NCBI RefSeq assembly: GCF_020165495.1
Contig: NZ_JAIUIE010000002.1
Span: 434,001 to 498,000 of the forward strand
DNA length: 64,000 nt
DNA from: Mesorhizobium sp. BR1-1-16
Lineage (GTDB): Bacteria; Pseudomonadota; Alphaproteobacteria; Rhizobiales; Kaistiaceae
Direction of reading: 5' to 3'
The notes beneath the pieces are model-generated. The model was not told where the DNA came from. It was given only the letters and a program-made list of their open reading frames with translations, and ran no database searches. A program made the position numbers and the translations under genes. Every line of letters begins with the position of its first letter. Positions within the stretch are counted from its first letter, which is position 1. Positions 1-8,302 of this stretch are shown here, piece after piece.

Positions 1-69
1 GGCGTGCAGGCGCTTGTACTCAGCGATCGCCTCGGCCTTGATGCCGATGACCATGCCCATCCGTTGCAT
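1..69 (-). CDS. rhaM: L-rhamnose mutarotase, 5' end only (cut by window start)
   Basis: The first 23 residues are visible (MQRMGMVIGIKAEAIAEYKR, then LHA) and match the N-terminus of the L-rhamnose mutarotase family (formerly DUF718), which interconverts the alpha and beta anomers of L-rhamnose in the cytoplasm. The ATG at 69-67 is preceded by a good GGGAGGGAG ribosome binding site. It begins 30 bases after the stop of the BMP-type permease at 100-1023, on the same strand, so it is probably the next gene of that transporter operon. The rest of the gene lies outside the window. The identification rests on a short stretch, but the motif is distinctive. Confidence 0.75.
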   Translation of the reverse strand, partial: MQRMGMVIGIKAEAIAEYKRLHA

Positions 70-99
70 GACGTCTCCCTCCCGCTCCGTATCGCGACC

Positions 100-1023
100 T
101 CAGGCCGCGATCCGCCTGCGCGAGGAGAGCATCAGCGCCAACACCGTCACCACGAACGGGATCGAGTGGATCACCTCACCCGGCACCTGGGGCAGGATGC
201 CGGGCAGCGCGATCGACAGGGCTTCGAAGGCGCCGAACAGCACCGCCGCGATCGCGGTTCCGACCGGATGCCGCCGTCCGAGCAGCACGGCGCCGAGCGC
301 GATGAAGCCACGGCCGGCGGTCATGTCGCGCGTGAAGCCGACGAAGTTGAACATCGCGAGCTGGGCACCGCCGAGGCCGGCGAGCGCGCCGGACGCGATC
401 AGGCCATAGGTGCGCAGCCGGTTCGGCGAGATGCCCGCCGCCTCGGCAGCCGCCGGATATTCGCCGACGGCGCGGAACCGCAATCCCTCGGGCGTGCGAT
501 AGAGGAAATACCAGATCGCGAAAACGAGGAAGGCCGCGAGCCAGGTCAGATAGGAATGGCCCGAGAACATCTGCGTCAGAACCGGGCCGATACCGGGGAT
601 GGCGTTCAGGAAGGAAAGGTCGAGCGCCGGGATCGCCTTGGAAGGCAGGTTGATCGAGGTGCCCTTGTCGCCGCCGGTCGCATAGTTAAGCACGGTGACC
701 GTGCCGCCTGCTGCGACGATGTTGACGGCGAAGCCGACAAGGATCACGTCTGCCTTGAAGCGGAGATGGAACAGCGCCATCAGCGCGCCGAGCATTCCGC
801 CAACGGCAATGCCGGCGAGCACGCCGACATACCAGGGCGCATAGGCCGAGACGATGACCGAGGTCAACGCGCCGATCAGCATCATGCCTTCGAGCGCGAC
901 GTTGAGCGAGCCGACGAGGTCGGAAAGGAGGCCGCCGAGCGAGGCGAAGAGGACCGGCGTCGTCGTGCGGATCACCGCGGCGACGAAGGCGGCCGAAAGG
1001 ATGGTCTCGATGATGGCGTTCAT
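100..1023 (-). CDS. BMP-type nucleoside/sugar ABC transporter permease (YufQ/NupQ-like)
   Basis: A 307-residue hydrophobic protein of the inner-membrane permease family that works with BMP-type binding proteins (branched-chain permease fold, as in Bacillus NupQ/YufQ). The family signature 'N(I/V)xLEGxMLxGA' is visible near residues 40-52 as NVALEGMMLIGA, followed by a long run of membrane segments. Its start overlaps the stop of the upstream permease by 4 bases (1020-1023), indicating translational coupling. It is third in the operon ATPase, permease 1, permease 2, after the binding protein at 3759-4820. Relatives move purine or pyrimidine nucleosides; the substrate here is not shown by sequence. 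Confidence 0.9.
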   Translation of the reverse strand: MNAIIETILSAAFVAAVIRTTTPVLFASLGGLLSDLVGSLNVALEGMMLIGALTSVIVSAYAPWYVGVLAGIAVGGMLGALMALFHLRFKADVILVGFAVNIVAAGGTVTVLNYATGGDKGTSINLPSKAIPALDLSFLNAIPGIGPVLTQMFSGHSYLTWLAAFLVFAIWYFLYRTPEGLRFRAVGEYPAAAEAAGISPNRLRTYGLIASGALAGLGGAQLAMFNFVGFTRDMTAGRGFIALGAVLLGRRHPVGTAIAAVLFGAFEALSIALPGILPQVPGEVIHSIPFVVTVLALMLSSRRRIAA

Positions 1024-2093
1024 GTCGAGGGGGCTCGCGCGGCGGCAGATCCGCCCATGATGCGGTTGAGAAAGGCGCGACCCGGAAGCGTGAAGGACGA
1101 GGCGACGAGCAGGATGACAATGCCCTGCACGATGCCGATCACCTCCGCCGGAACGTCGGTGCGATAGCCCATCAGCGCGGCGCCCTGGCGGAGATAGCCA
1201 TAGCCGAGCGCGACGAAGGGAATGGCGAGCGGCCGGTTGCGCGCCACGATGGCGATCAGGATGCCTTCGAAGGACAGGCCGCCTTCAAAGCCGACAACGA
1301 TCTTGCCGAAGCCCTGGCCCTGGACATACAGCGCGCCGAGCAAGCCACCGATCGCGCCCGAGGCCGTCATCGCGCTGACCATGATGAAGTTGGAGCGGAT
1401 GCCGGAATAGGCCGCGAAACGGGCGTTGTGACCGGTGAGGCGGAGCCGCAGGCCCCATGCCGTCCGGTAGAGCAGGAACCAGACGATGGCCACGGAGCCG
1501 AGGGCGAGGATGACGCCGAGATCGATGCGCGTGTGCTGAACGAAAGCCGGGTAGACCGCGCTGCGGGGGAACCCCTCCGAGGCGGTGAGGCCGCTTTTCG
1601 GCGAGGCGAGATAAAGGCGCAGGATGAGGTTGGCGACGTCGTAGGCGATGTAGTTCAGCATCAGCGACGAGACGATCTCGTTCGCATTGAGCTTCGCCTT
1701 GGCATAGCCGGGGATGAAGCCGAGGAAGGCGCCGGCGAGCATGGCGGCCAGCGCACCGAGCGGGATCGAGACCCAGGACATACCGAGCGGCGAAAGCGCG
1801 ATCGCGGCAGCGATCGTGCCGCCGGCATAGACCTGGCCCTGGACGCCGAGCGCGAACTGCCGGGCCTGGAAGACGAGGCTGAAGGCGAGGCCAGCCAGTG
1901 CGAGCTTCGCCGAATCGTCGATCCAGTTGCCGATCGTGCGTTTCGACGACAGTGGGCCGGCGATGAAGGTGTTGAAGGTCTCGAAGGGTGTCTTGGACGC
2001 GATGAAGATGATGACCAGCGCCATCAGCAGCGCCACGGCGGCCGCGAACAGAATGCGGCGTGTCTCGTCGAAAATCAGTTTGCCGTTGGTCAT
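1020..2093 (-). CDS. BMP-type nucleoside/sugar ABC transporter permease (YufP/NupP-like)
   Basis: A 357-residue membrane protein, the second permease of the importer. The N-terminus carries a hydrophobic segment (about residues 12-32), and a GVQGQVYAGG motif corresponds to the 'xxGxEGQ' loop of the YufP/NupP permease family. The start codon overlaps the stop of the ATPase gene (2090-2093), and its own stop overlaps the next permease, so the three genes are almost certainly one transcript. With 100-1023 it should form the heterodimeric channel. Substrate specificity cannot be read from the permease. Confidence 0.9.
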   Translation of the reverse strand: MTNGKLIFDETRRILFAAAVALLMALVIIFIASKTPFETFNTFIAGPLSSKRTIGNWIDDSAKLALAGLAFSLVFQARQFALGVQGQVYAGGTIAAAIALSPLGMSWVSIPLGALAAMLAGAFLGFIPGYAKAKLNANEIVSSLMLNYIAYDVANLILRLYLASPKSGLTASEGFPRSAVYPAFVQHTRIDLGVILALGSVAIVWFLLYRTAWGLRLRLTGHNARFAAYSGIRSNFIMVSAMTASGAIGGLLGALYVQGQGFGKIVVGFEGGLSFEGILIAIVARNRPLAIPFVALGYGYLRQGAALMGYRTDVPAEVIGIVQGIVILLVASSFTLPGRAFLNRIMGGSAAARAPST

Positions 2094-3637
2094 GACAGCG
2101 CTGCCCGTCTCTCGTTCTCTGGCTGCTCGGCAAAGCCAAGCATGTAGCTGCCGAGGGTCTCCGGTGTCAGTTCTGTAGTGTCGGCAAACGCCGCGACGAT
2201 GCGGCCGCGATAAAGCACGATCATTCGGTCCGAAAGCGAGAGGAGTTCAGAAAGGTCTGCGGAGGTGAGCAGGATAGCGGATCCCGCGTCGCGGGCCACG
2301 GCCAGGCGCTGCCAGATGAACTCGGTGGCGCCGAGGTCGACGCCGCGTGTCGGGTGCGAGACCAGCAGGAGTTTGGGGTTGGATGACAGTTCCCGCGCCA
2401 CCACCACCTTCTGCATATTGCCGCCGGACAGGGTCCCGATCGCGGCGTCGGGACCGTTGACGCGGACGCTGAAGTGATCGATCAGCTCCACCGCATGCGC
2501 CCGGATAGCGCCGAGATCGAGCAAGCCGTGGCGCACGAAGCGCTCGTCCTCAAGCTCGGTTGCAACGAAGTTTTCAGCGACGGTCGCGCCGCCGGCGCTG
2601 CCTGTCGCGATGCGATCCTCCGGAATATGGGCCATGCCGGCATCGCGGCGCTGGTCCACCGGCACGGCGGTGATGTCGATCCCGCCGAGTTCCACCGAGC
2701 CCGTCTCGACCGGCCGCAGCCCGCCGATGGCGTCGAACAGCTCGCTCTGGCCGTTGCCCTCGACCGCCGCGATGCCGACGATCTCGCCGGCGCGCAGCAC
2801 GATATCCATCCCGGAGATGGCATCGAGGCCGCGGTCATTCTTGATGGTCAGGCCGGAAATCCGGCAGAGATGCTTGCGCTCTCCGGGCTTGGCCCGAGTC
2901 ACCTTCAGCGCCACGTCGCGGCCGACCATCATCCGGGCGAGCCCGGCTTCGGTCGCTTCGGCCTTCGGCACGCGGCCGACCATATGTCCGGCGCGCATCA
3001 CCGAGATGGTGTCGGAAATCTCGATCACTTCCGGGAGCTTGTGGGCAATGAACAGGATCGTGCGGCCCTGCTCGGTCAGCGAGCGGATCGCGGCGAAGAG
3101 CTCGACCACTTCCTGCGGCGCCAGCACCGCGGTCGGTTCGTCGAGGATCAGCAGCTTCGCATCGCGATAGAGCGCTTTGAGAATCTCGACCCGCTGCTGC
3201 TGGCCGACGGGCAGCCGCTCGACCGGCGCTTCGACATCGACGGGAAGGCGGAAGCGGTCGGCGAGGGCCTGCACTGTTTCAGCCGCGCGCTTGCGGTCGA
3301 GCCGGAGACCCGAGCGCGGCTCGACGCCGAGGACGACATTTTCGGCGACCGTGAAGGAGGGCACGAGCGAGAAATGCTGGAACACCATGCCGATGCCCGC
3401 AGCGATGGCGGCGCGCGGCGAGGGCAGATGGATCGGGGTCCCGTCAAGGCGGATTTCGCCGGCATTCGGCTGTTCGACGCCAAACAGGATTTTCATCAGC
3501 GTCGACTTGCCCGCGCCGTTCTCGCCGACGATGGCGTGAACCTCGCTGTGCGAGACGGTCAGATCCACGCTCTTGTTGGCATGGACGCCACCTGGATAGG
3601 TCTTGTCGATGCCGATCGCTTCGAGGAAAGGGGTCAT
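2090..3637 (-). CDS. BMP-type ABC transporter ATP-binding protein, two fused nucleotide-binding domains
   Basis: A 515-residue ATPase with two ABC domains in tandem, as in RbsA/MglA and NupO/YufO. Domain 1 has Walker [10 protein letters not shown] at about residues 39-47, a VGQQQR-type signature and Walker [12 protein letters not shown]. Domain 2 has a degenerate Walker A (EGNGQSEL) but an intact LSGGNMQK signature, which is the usual asymmetry in this family. It powers import through the two permeases encoded directly downstream with 4-base overlaps. It lies 121 bases downstream of the binding protein gene, with a hairpin in between that may lower its expression relative to the binding protein. 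Confidence 0.93.
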   Translation of the reverse strand: MTPFLEAIGIDKTYPGGVHANKSVDLTVSHSEVHAIVGENGAGKSTLMKILFGVEQPNAGEIRLDGTPIHLPSPRAAIAAGIGMVFQHFSLVPSFTVAENVVLGVEPRSGLRLDRKRAAETVQALADRFRLPVDVEAPVERLPVGQQQRVEILKALYRDAKLLILDEPTAVLAPQEVVELFAAIRSLTEQGRTILFIAHKLPEVIEISDTISVMRAGHMVGRVPKAEATEAGLARMMVGRDVALKVTRAKPGERKHLCRISGLTIKNDRGLDAISGMDIVLRAGEIVGIAAVEGNGQSELFDAIGGLRPVETGSVELGGIDITAVPVDQRRDAGMAHIPEDRIATGSAGGATVAENFVATELEDERFVRHGLLDLGAIRAHAVELIDHFSVRVNGPDAAIGTLSGGNMQKVVVARELSSNPKLLLVSHPTRGVDLGATEFIWQRLAVARDAGSAILLTSADLSELLSLSDRMIVLYRGRIVAAFADTTELTPETLGSYMLGFAEQPENERRAALS

Positions 3638-3721
3638 GTCGGCCGGAGGTTGCTTCGGTCCACGGGTCGCGTGACACCATGCTGGATAAAGGATGGCGTC
3701 ACGCAGGCAATTGAATGAAAG

Positions 3722-3754
3722 AGAGGCCCGCGGCGTTTGTCGCGGCGGGCCTCT
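3722..3754 (-). terminator. Hairpin after the binding-protein gene
   Basis: A 10-base inverted repeat (AGAGGCCCGC / GCGGGCCTCT) lies 4 bases beyond the stop of the binding protein on the minus strand, followed by CTCTTTCATT. It is a terminator or, more likely in this operon layout, a partial attenuator and 3' stabiliser between the binding protein and the ATPase. Confidence 0.6.
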
Positions 3755-3758
3755 GCTC

Positions 3759-4820
3759 TCAGTTCATCGTGGTTTCGACCTTGATCTCGCCGGAGACGAT
3801 CTTCTTCTCCTGCTCGTCGACTTCCTTGCGCACGTCCTCGGGAACGAGCGCGTCGTAGTACTTGTTCTTCGAGATGCCGACGGCGCCTTCCTGAAGGCCG
3901 AGGATCGACGACGTGCCATACTTGGCCGTGCCGTCGAGGGTCTGCTGCAGGATCAGGTAGAGCGACTCGCCGACCCGCTTCTCGACGGAGGTCAGGATGA
4001 CGTCAGCCTGGGCCTGGTCGGTTGCCGAGAAGATCTCGGCCTGGTCGCTGTCGACGCCGATCGCCAGCTTCTTCGAGTCGCGTGCTGCCTGGAGCGCGCC
4101 GATGCCGGTCGAGCCGGCAATCGGGAAGATCACGTCGGCGCCCTGCTGGATCTGGGCGAGGGCGAGTTCCTTGCCCTTGGCCGGATCGCTGAACGGATTG
4201 GCGGAGTTAACGGTGGCGCGCAGCAGCTTGGCGTTCGGGTTGGCCGCCTTGGCGCCCTGCTCGAAGCCGACCACGAATTCGAGAATGACCGAGCCCTCGG
4301 TGCCGAGGATCTGGCCCATGGTGCCGGTCTTCGAGACCTTGGCCGCCGCATAGCCGGCCAGATAGGCGGCCGTCGAAGTGCGGTACTGGACCGAAAGGAC
4401 GTTGTCGAAACCGCCCTTCGAATAGTCGACCGTGTCGTCGAACAGGATGAACTTCTTGTCCGGATACTGCGGCGCGAGTTCGGTCACATAAGGCGCCATG
4501 TCGAACGTGCCGGTGATCACGACGTCGTAGTCGCCATCGGCCGCATCGGCGAGCGCCGGCTGCCACTTGGAGCGATCATAGCCCGGCTCGATCGTCTTCA
4601 CGACGACCGGCAGATCCTTCATCGCCTTTTCCATGCCGCGCTGCGCGGAATCGAAGAAGCTCTTGTCGCCGAGGGTGCCGTTCAGCACGAGCGCAACTTT
4701 GAGCGGGTTTTCCTTGGTATAGGTGGTCTGCGCATTGGCGGGGACGGTCATCGAGCCGAAGCCCGCCGCCACCGTCAACGCTGCCGCGCTCTGCGCCAGC
4801 GCCTTGATCATCTTCGTCAT
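3759..4820 (-). CDS. BMP-family periplasmic substrate-binding protein (nucleoside-type ABC importer 1)
   Basis: A 353-residue exported protein. Residues 1-30 form a Sec signal peptide (MTKMIK, hydrophobic core, cleavage after PANA); no lipobox cysteine is evident. The mature part has the BMP/Med family pattern (KVALVLNGTLGDKSF near the N-terminus, YPDKKFILFDD, then SVQYRTSTAAYLAGYAA). Family members bind nucleosides such as adenosine, guanosine or inosine, or related N-ribosides. It is the first gene of the importer operon running down to the window start. An inverted repeat 27 bases upstream of the start (4847-4867) is a candidate operator. Confidence 0.93.
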   Translation of the reverse strand: MTKMIKALAQSAAALTVAAGFGSMTVPANAQTTYTKENPLKVALVLNGTLGDKSFFDSAQRGMEKAMKDLPVVVKTIEPGYDRSKWQPALADAADGDYDVVITGTFDMAPYVTELAPQYPDKKFILFDDTVDYSKGGFDNVLSVQYRTSTAAYLAGYAAAKVSKTGTMGQILGTEGSVILEFVVGFEQGAKAANPNAKLLRATVNSANPFSDPAKGKELALAQIQQGADVIFPIAGSTGIGALQAARDSKKLAIGVDSDQAEIFSATDQAQADVILTSVEKRVGESLYLILQQTLDGTAKYGTSSILGLQEGAVGISKNKYYDALVPEDVRKEVDEQEKKIVSGEIKVETTMN

Positions 4821-4846
4821 CGAACTGGTCTCCCTGCCGACTGGCT

Positions 4847-4867
4847 GTGACGATTGATGGACGTCAC
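4847..4867. promoter_or_regulatory. Inverted repeat upstream of BMP importer 1
   Basis: GTGACG and CGTCAC are separated by 9 bases, 27 bases upstream of the binding-protein start codon. The position suits an operator for the 4820-to-1 operon. The factor is unknown, and the motif does not match the operator shared by the second BMP importer. Confidence 0.35.
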
Positions 4868-5269
4868 GTTACTGAAAAAAACGACCCCGAATCGTTCCGC
4901 AGCAGCTCTGTCCGCGCGGTCCGCGCCCGATGGGCCGATTGATCCTAGGTCGGCGCATTTTCTGTGCAAGCTCAAAATCTGCACCGCCCACGGACATTCA
5001 TTGTGCGTCGATCTTAGGCGTCCTGGATATGAAGGGAGCCGAAGCTGGATGCGAACGCCCCGCAGATGCATGCACTATATGGCTCACATACTGTTCTTTG
5101 AGCATGCGCCGATTGCGCCTCCCATTCGCTTGATCGGGTCCGCGGATGGGCACGAGTTTGCGAGGTTTCCGGCGCCATGGTCATGCCGACGACGAGGCAC
5201 CGCCTGCGGTGACCATGGGCGTCGCCGGCCTGGCCGGTGCGGTCTAGGAAATTTTAGTGCCACTTAAAT
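4868..5269. other. Intergenic region, no gene supported, rich in inverted repeats
   Basis: This stretch separates the BMP operon from the nucleoside hydrolase gene. Open frames here (for example 4854-5267, plus) have no family pattern and unconvincing composition. At 5175-5218, CCATGGTCA and TGACCATGG pair across 26 bases, and an overlapping CACCGC-CT-GCGGTG pair lies inside, so two alternative folds are possible. A further CCGGCC/GGCCGG pair follows near 5225-5237. I cannot assign a function. Confidence 0.3.
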
Positions 5270-5297
5270 AGGCGCCCCGACTGTGCGTGGAGCGCCT
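5270..5297 (-). terminator. Terminator-like hairpin after the nucleoside hydrolase gene
   Basis: AGGCGC and GCGCCT pair across a 16-base loop, followed on the minus strand by ATTTAAG. It lies about 20 bases beyond the nucleoside hydrolase stop and would end the mtnB-mtnD-amidohydrolase-hydrolase transcript. Confidence 0.5.
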
Positions 5298-5318
5298 GTT
5301 TCGGCCTGGGCCGATCGG

Positions 5319-6269
5319 TCAGTCTCTGGACAATGCCGCGATGGCCCGCTCGAACAGAGCCTTGAAGGCGGGCGCGTCGACATGCTCCACCGTCTCGATC
5401 GCCGGCAGGTCCCATTTGCCGGGGAGGTCGAGGATCGTCGCGCCGCGCGCAAAAGCGCCGCCGCATTCGACGGCCACGCCGCAGCGGACGAGATGCGTTG
5501 CGATGCCGCGCTCGATCAGGACCGCTGCCGCCAGCGGGTCGGCGGGCGACAGTCGGTCGCCCTCGCCATAGGCGATCGAGACACGGCGAAGCTGGTCGAC
5601 CAGCGCCTTCAGGAATGTCGGGCGTTGCCCGCTGCCGGTGCGCGCGAAAAGCGCGTCGAGATCGGCCCCCGAGAGGGCGGCTTCGACACAGGGCTCCCAT
5701 GGCACCATCACGGTCGGCAGCGGCAGCGACAGCACGATGCTGGCCGCCTCCGGATCGGCGAGGATGTTGAACTCGGCCGCCCCGGTGACATTGCCGCGCC
5801 CGAAGCAGGTCCCGCCCATGACGATGAGTTCACCGACCCCGGCCGCGATCGCCGGCTCGGCCCGGAAGGCGAGGGCGAGATTGGTCAGTGGACCGAGCGC
5901 CAGGATGTCGATCGGCGCTTCGGCTCGCGCCGCCTGGCGCAGCGTCGCGCGCAGGAAGTCGACGCCGTTGCGTGACACGATGCTGGCGGTCTTGGCCGGC
6001 CGCGGCGCACCGCCAAGGCCGTCCTCGCCATGCACGTCCGAGGCGTCGATCGCGGCGCCGATCAACGGACGGTCCGCCCCGGCATGGACAGGGGCCTGGC
6101 TGCCAAGGACCGCCAGCGTCGCGAGGATATTGTCCGTCGCCTGGTCGAGGCCGACATTGCCGAAAACGGTGGTCACATAATCGGGACGGCGACCGAGCGC
6201 GACCAGGAGCGCGATCGCCAGGGCGTCATCGGTGCCGCCATCCGTATCGATGAGCAGGGGACGCGCCAT
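5319..6269 (-). CDS. Nucleoside hydrolase family protein in the methionine-salvage cluster
   Basis: About 316 residues of the inosine-uridine nucleoside hydrolase (IUNH) fold, which hydrolyses N-glycosidic bonds to free base and sugar. The Ca-binding Asp cluster is present near residue 10 (DTDGGTDD), with GPLTNLA, VMGG and ILADPEAA downstream. The C-terminal motif that reads HDP in classical members is ADP here, so the general-acid His is missing. The ATG at 6269 overlaps the stop of the amidohydrolase by one base (a GTG three bases upstream is also possible). Its neighbours suggest cleavage of 5'-methylthioadenosine or its deaminated form, giving methylthioribose for MtnK. The family is sure; the substrate is inference. 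Confidence 0.85.
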   Translation of the reverse strand: MARPLLIDTDGGTDDALAIALLVALGRRPDYVTTVFGNVGLDQATDNILATLAVLGSQAPVHAGADRPLIGAAIDASDVHGEDGLGGAPRPAKTASIVSRNGVDFLRATLRQAARAEAPIDILALGPLTNLALAFRAEPAIAAGVGELIVMGGTCFGRGNVTGAAEFNILADPEAASIVLSLPLPTVMVPWEPCVEAALSGADLDALFARTGSGQRPTFLKALVDQLRRVSIAYGEGDRLSPADPLAAAVLIERGIATHLVRCGVAVECGGAFARGATILDLPGKWDLPAIETVEHVDAPAFKALFERAIAALSRD

Positions 6270-7612
6270 CACGCGGCCTCCCGCCGGGCGGCGACCCGGC
6301 GCCAGAAGACGTCATAGGCCGTCGCATAGTCGGCGCGGATGTCGGCATAGGCGCGCCGCGTCAGTCGTCGGTCGTCGACGATCCGCTCTCCAGCGACCCA
6401 GACATGGCGCGTGTCGCGGCCCGAGCCCGAATAAACGAGCAGCGTCGCGACATCAGGAACCGGCGAGTAGCCGGGTCCGGAAATGTCGATGGCGACCAGA
6501 TCGGCCGCCTTGCCGGGCTCGAGGCTGCCGATCTCGTGATCGAGACCGAGTGCCCTGGCGCCGTCGATGGTTGCCATCCGCACCAGTTCCCGCGAGGTGA
6601 TCGGCTGCGCCTGCCGCTCGCGATGCGAGGCGACGAGACCGGCGATGCGCATTTCGGCGACCATGTCATAGGCGTTGTTGGCCGCGACATTGTCGGTGCC
6701 GAGCGCCACGGTGACGCCAGCCTTGCGCAGCGGCACGACCGGGCAGATCGCCTCGCGGCCCGAGCGCAGGCCCGCCGACGCGCAATGCGCGACCGACGCG
6801 GCCTCGGCGCGGGCGAAGACGGCGATGTCTTCTTCCGAAAGGTCGAGGCAATGGGCGGCATGGATTCGGCCGTTGAAGAAGCCGGCCTTTTCAAGCGCCA
6901 CTGAGGCCGTCGTGCCATAGCGCGCCAGCGTCTCTTCATTGTCTTCGGGGCCGCAGGCCATATGAAGGTGGATGCCGCAGCCGAGGCGGTTGGCGACGAG
7001 CACCTCCTCGGCGAGCAGCGCCTCGGTGTTGTCGACATAGGGCGCATGCGGGCCGAACCACGGCACGATCCGCCCGTCGGCCGAACGCTGGCCCTCGACA
7101 AAAGCCGTCGCGCGTGAAAGCTCCTCGGCGCCGCGCGCGACGTCGCCGAGCTGGACGATGCCATAGGCGACAACGGCACGGAGGCCGGCCTTGCCGGCGG
7201 CGTCGGCAATGTCCTCGGCAAAGAAATACTGGTCGCAGAAGGTGGTGGTGCCCGAAAGCGCCATCTCGGCGCAGGAAAGCGCCACGGCGGGCGCAACATC
7301 CTCGGCAATCATCGCGAGTTCCGGCTCGCGGATCGTGTTGTACCAGCCCTCCATGGTGAGAAGGCTGTGGCCCTCGGCATGGCCGCGGAACAGCACCATG
7401 ACGCTATGGGTATGGGCATTGACGAGACCCGGCATCAGCAGATGGCCGGAAAGGTCCGTGACGCGATCAAATCCGGCGAAATCCGGCCGGTTCGACGCCG
7501 TTCCGAGCTCCGCGATGCGGCCGTCCTCGATCACCAGCCAACCGTCCTCGATGATCCGGTCAGCCGGATCGACGGTCATGATGATGGCGCTGTGGAGCAG
7601 TTCTCGTGTCAT
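6269..7612 (-). CDS. MTA/SAH deaminase-like amidohydrolase (TRZ/ATZ family)
   Basis: A 447-residue metal-dependent amidohydrolase of the TRZ/ATZ/SsnA branch, whose members deaminate adenosine-type or triazine compounds. The HxH metal motif is at 67-69 (NAHTH), a further metal His lies in HLH at 215-217, and TDN holds the metal Asp at 307. At the position where this branch carries the catalytic Glu of 'HxxE', this protein has Cys220 (HMAC). Activity or chemistry may therefore differ. It is encoded between mtnD and the nucleoside hydrolase, which supports a step on 5'-methylthioadenosine. A strong hairpin (7662-7697) separates it from mtnD. Confidence 0.8.
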   Translation of the reverse strand: MTRELLHSAIIMTVDPADRIIEDGWLVIEDGRIAELGTASNRPDFAGFDRVTDLSGHLLMPGLVNAHTHSVMVLFRGHAEGHSLLTMEGWYNTIREPELAMIAEDVAPAVALSCAEMALSGTTTFCDQYFFAEDIADAAGKAGLRAVVAYGIVQLGDVARGAEELSRATAFVEGQRSADGRIVPWFGPHAPYVDNTEALLAEEVLVANRLGCGIHLHMACGPEDNEETLARYGTTASVALEKAGFFNGRIHAAHCLDLSEEDIAVFARAEAASVAHCASAGLRSGREAICPVVPLRKAGVTVALGTDNVAANNAYDMVAEMRIAGLVASHRERQAQPITSRELVRMATIDGARALGLDHEIGSLEPGKAADLVAIDISGPGYSPVPDVATLLVYSGSGRDTRHVWVAGERIVDDRRLTRRAYADIRADYATAYDVFWRRVAARREAA

Positions 7613-7661
7613 GCAGGCGGCCCGGTCAATTGCAAGGGGCCGTCAGATTCGCATGGTTTCG

Positions 7662-7697
7662 CCGTGAGGCAAGCCGCCTTTAGCGGCAGCCTCACGG
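7662..7697 (-). promoter_or_regulatory. Two-tier hairpin between mtnD and the amidohydrolase gene
   Basis: CCGTGAGGC pairs with GCCTCACGG, and inside it GCCGC pairs with GCGGC around a CTTTA loop. No U-run follows, so it may be an RNA-stability or processing element, or a weak terminator, rather than a classical terminator. It does not resemble a SAM riboswitch as far as I can see by eye. Confidence 0.45.
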
Positions 7698-7744
7698 GCG
7701 ATGTTCGGATGGCGGCGGGAAGTGCGTGAGCCTTCCCCAGCGCC

Positions 7745-8302
7745 TCAGGCGGCAGCCTGCTCGCCGAAGCGCGGAATGCTGGCCGAGATCTTGTCGCCGG
7801 TGAACTTGGCGACCCAACCATCCGGCGTCACGAACAGGCGGATGCAGGTGAAGCGCGGCTCGGGGCCCATGTCGAACCAATGCAGCGTGCCGGCCGGAAC
7901 CGACAGCAGGTCATCACGGGTGCAGACCACCTGATAGACCTTGTCTTCGAGATGGAGATAGAACGCGCCCGATCCTTCGACGAAGAAGCGAACCTCGTCC
8001 TCGTCATGGATGTGCTCGTCGAGGAACTTGGCCCGCAGCGCATCCTTGTTCGGATTGTCGGGCGTGATGCGGATCACGTCGACGGTCTGGTAGCCGGCAG
8101 CTGCCGACAGGCGGTCGACCTCGGCCTTGTAGGCGGCGATGACCTGCTCCTGCGTCGCGTTTTCCGGCAGCTCGACCTCGGCCTTCCAGCGCTCGAACTG
8201 CACGCCGACCGCGTTCAGCCGCTGGCCGATCTCCGCCGGGTCGCTGGTCGAGACGACCGCGATGTCGGGCTTGCTGTCTTCATAGATGTTGAGCGTCGTC
8301 AT
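7745..8302 (-). CDS. mtnD: Acireductone dioxygenase (ARD)
   Basis: A 185-residue cupin enzyme of the methionine salvage pathway. It oxidises acireductone (1,2-dihydroxy-3-keto-5-methylthiopentene) to the keto-acid precursor of methionine plus formate. The metal ligands are visible as HIHDEDE (His97, His99, Glu103) and His141 in TLHW. The length is normal for bacterial ARD. Its start overlaps the mtnB stop by 4 bases (8299-8302), so the two successive-pathway enzymes are coupled. The identity is secure from the motif and from the neighbour. Confidence 0.96.
   Translation of the reverse strand: MTTLNIYEDSKPDIAVVSTSDPAEIGQRLNAVGVQFERWKAEVELPENATQEQVIAAYKAEVDRLSAAAGYQTVDVIRITPDNPNKDALRAKFLDEHIHDEDEVRFFVEGSGAFYLHLEDKVYQVVCTRDDLLSVPAGTLHWFDMGPEPRFTCIRLFVTPDGWVAKFTGDKISASIPRFGEQAAA

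Noticed and set aside
2474-3718. Long plus-strand open frame (414 residues) opposite the BMP ATPase
   Set aside because: It lies on the reverse of a clear ATPase gene, has no family pattern and has the Asp/Arg/Gly/His-rich composition expected from an antisense reading of high-GC coding DNA.
4854-5267. Possible 137-residue gene in the 4821-5318 gap
   Set aside because: There is no ribosome binding site, no domain and an unlikely residue mix; the region looks regulatory.
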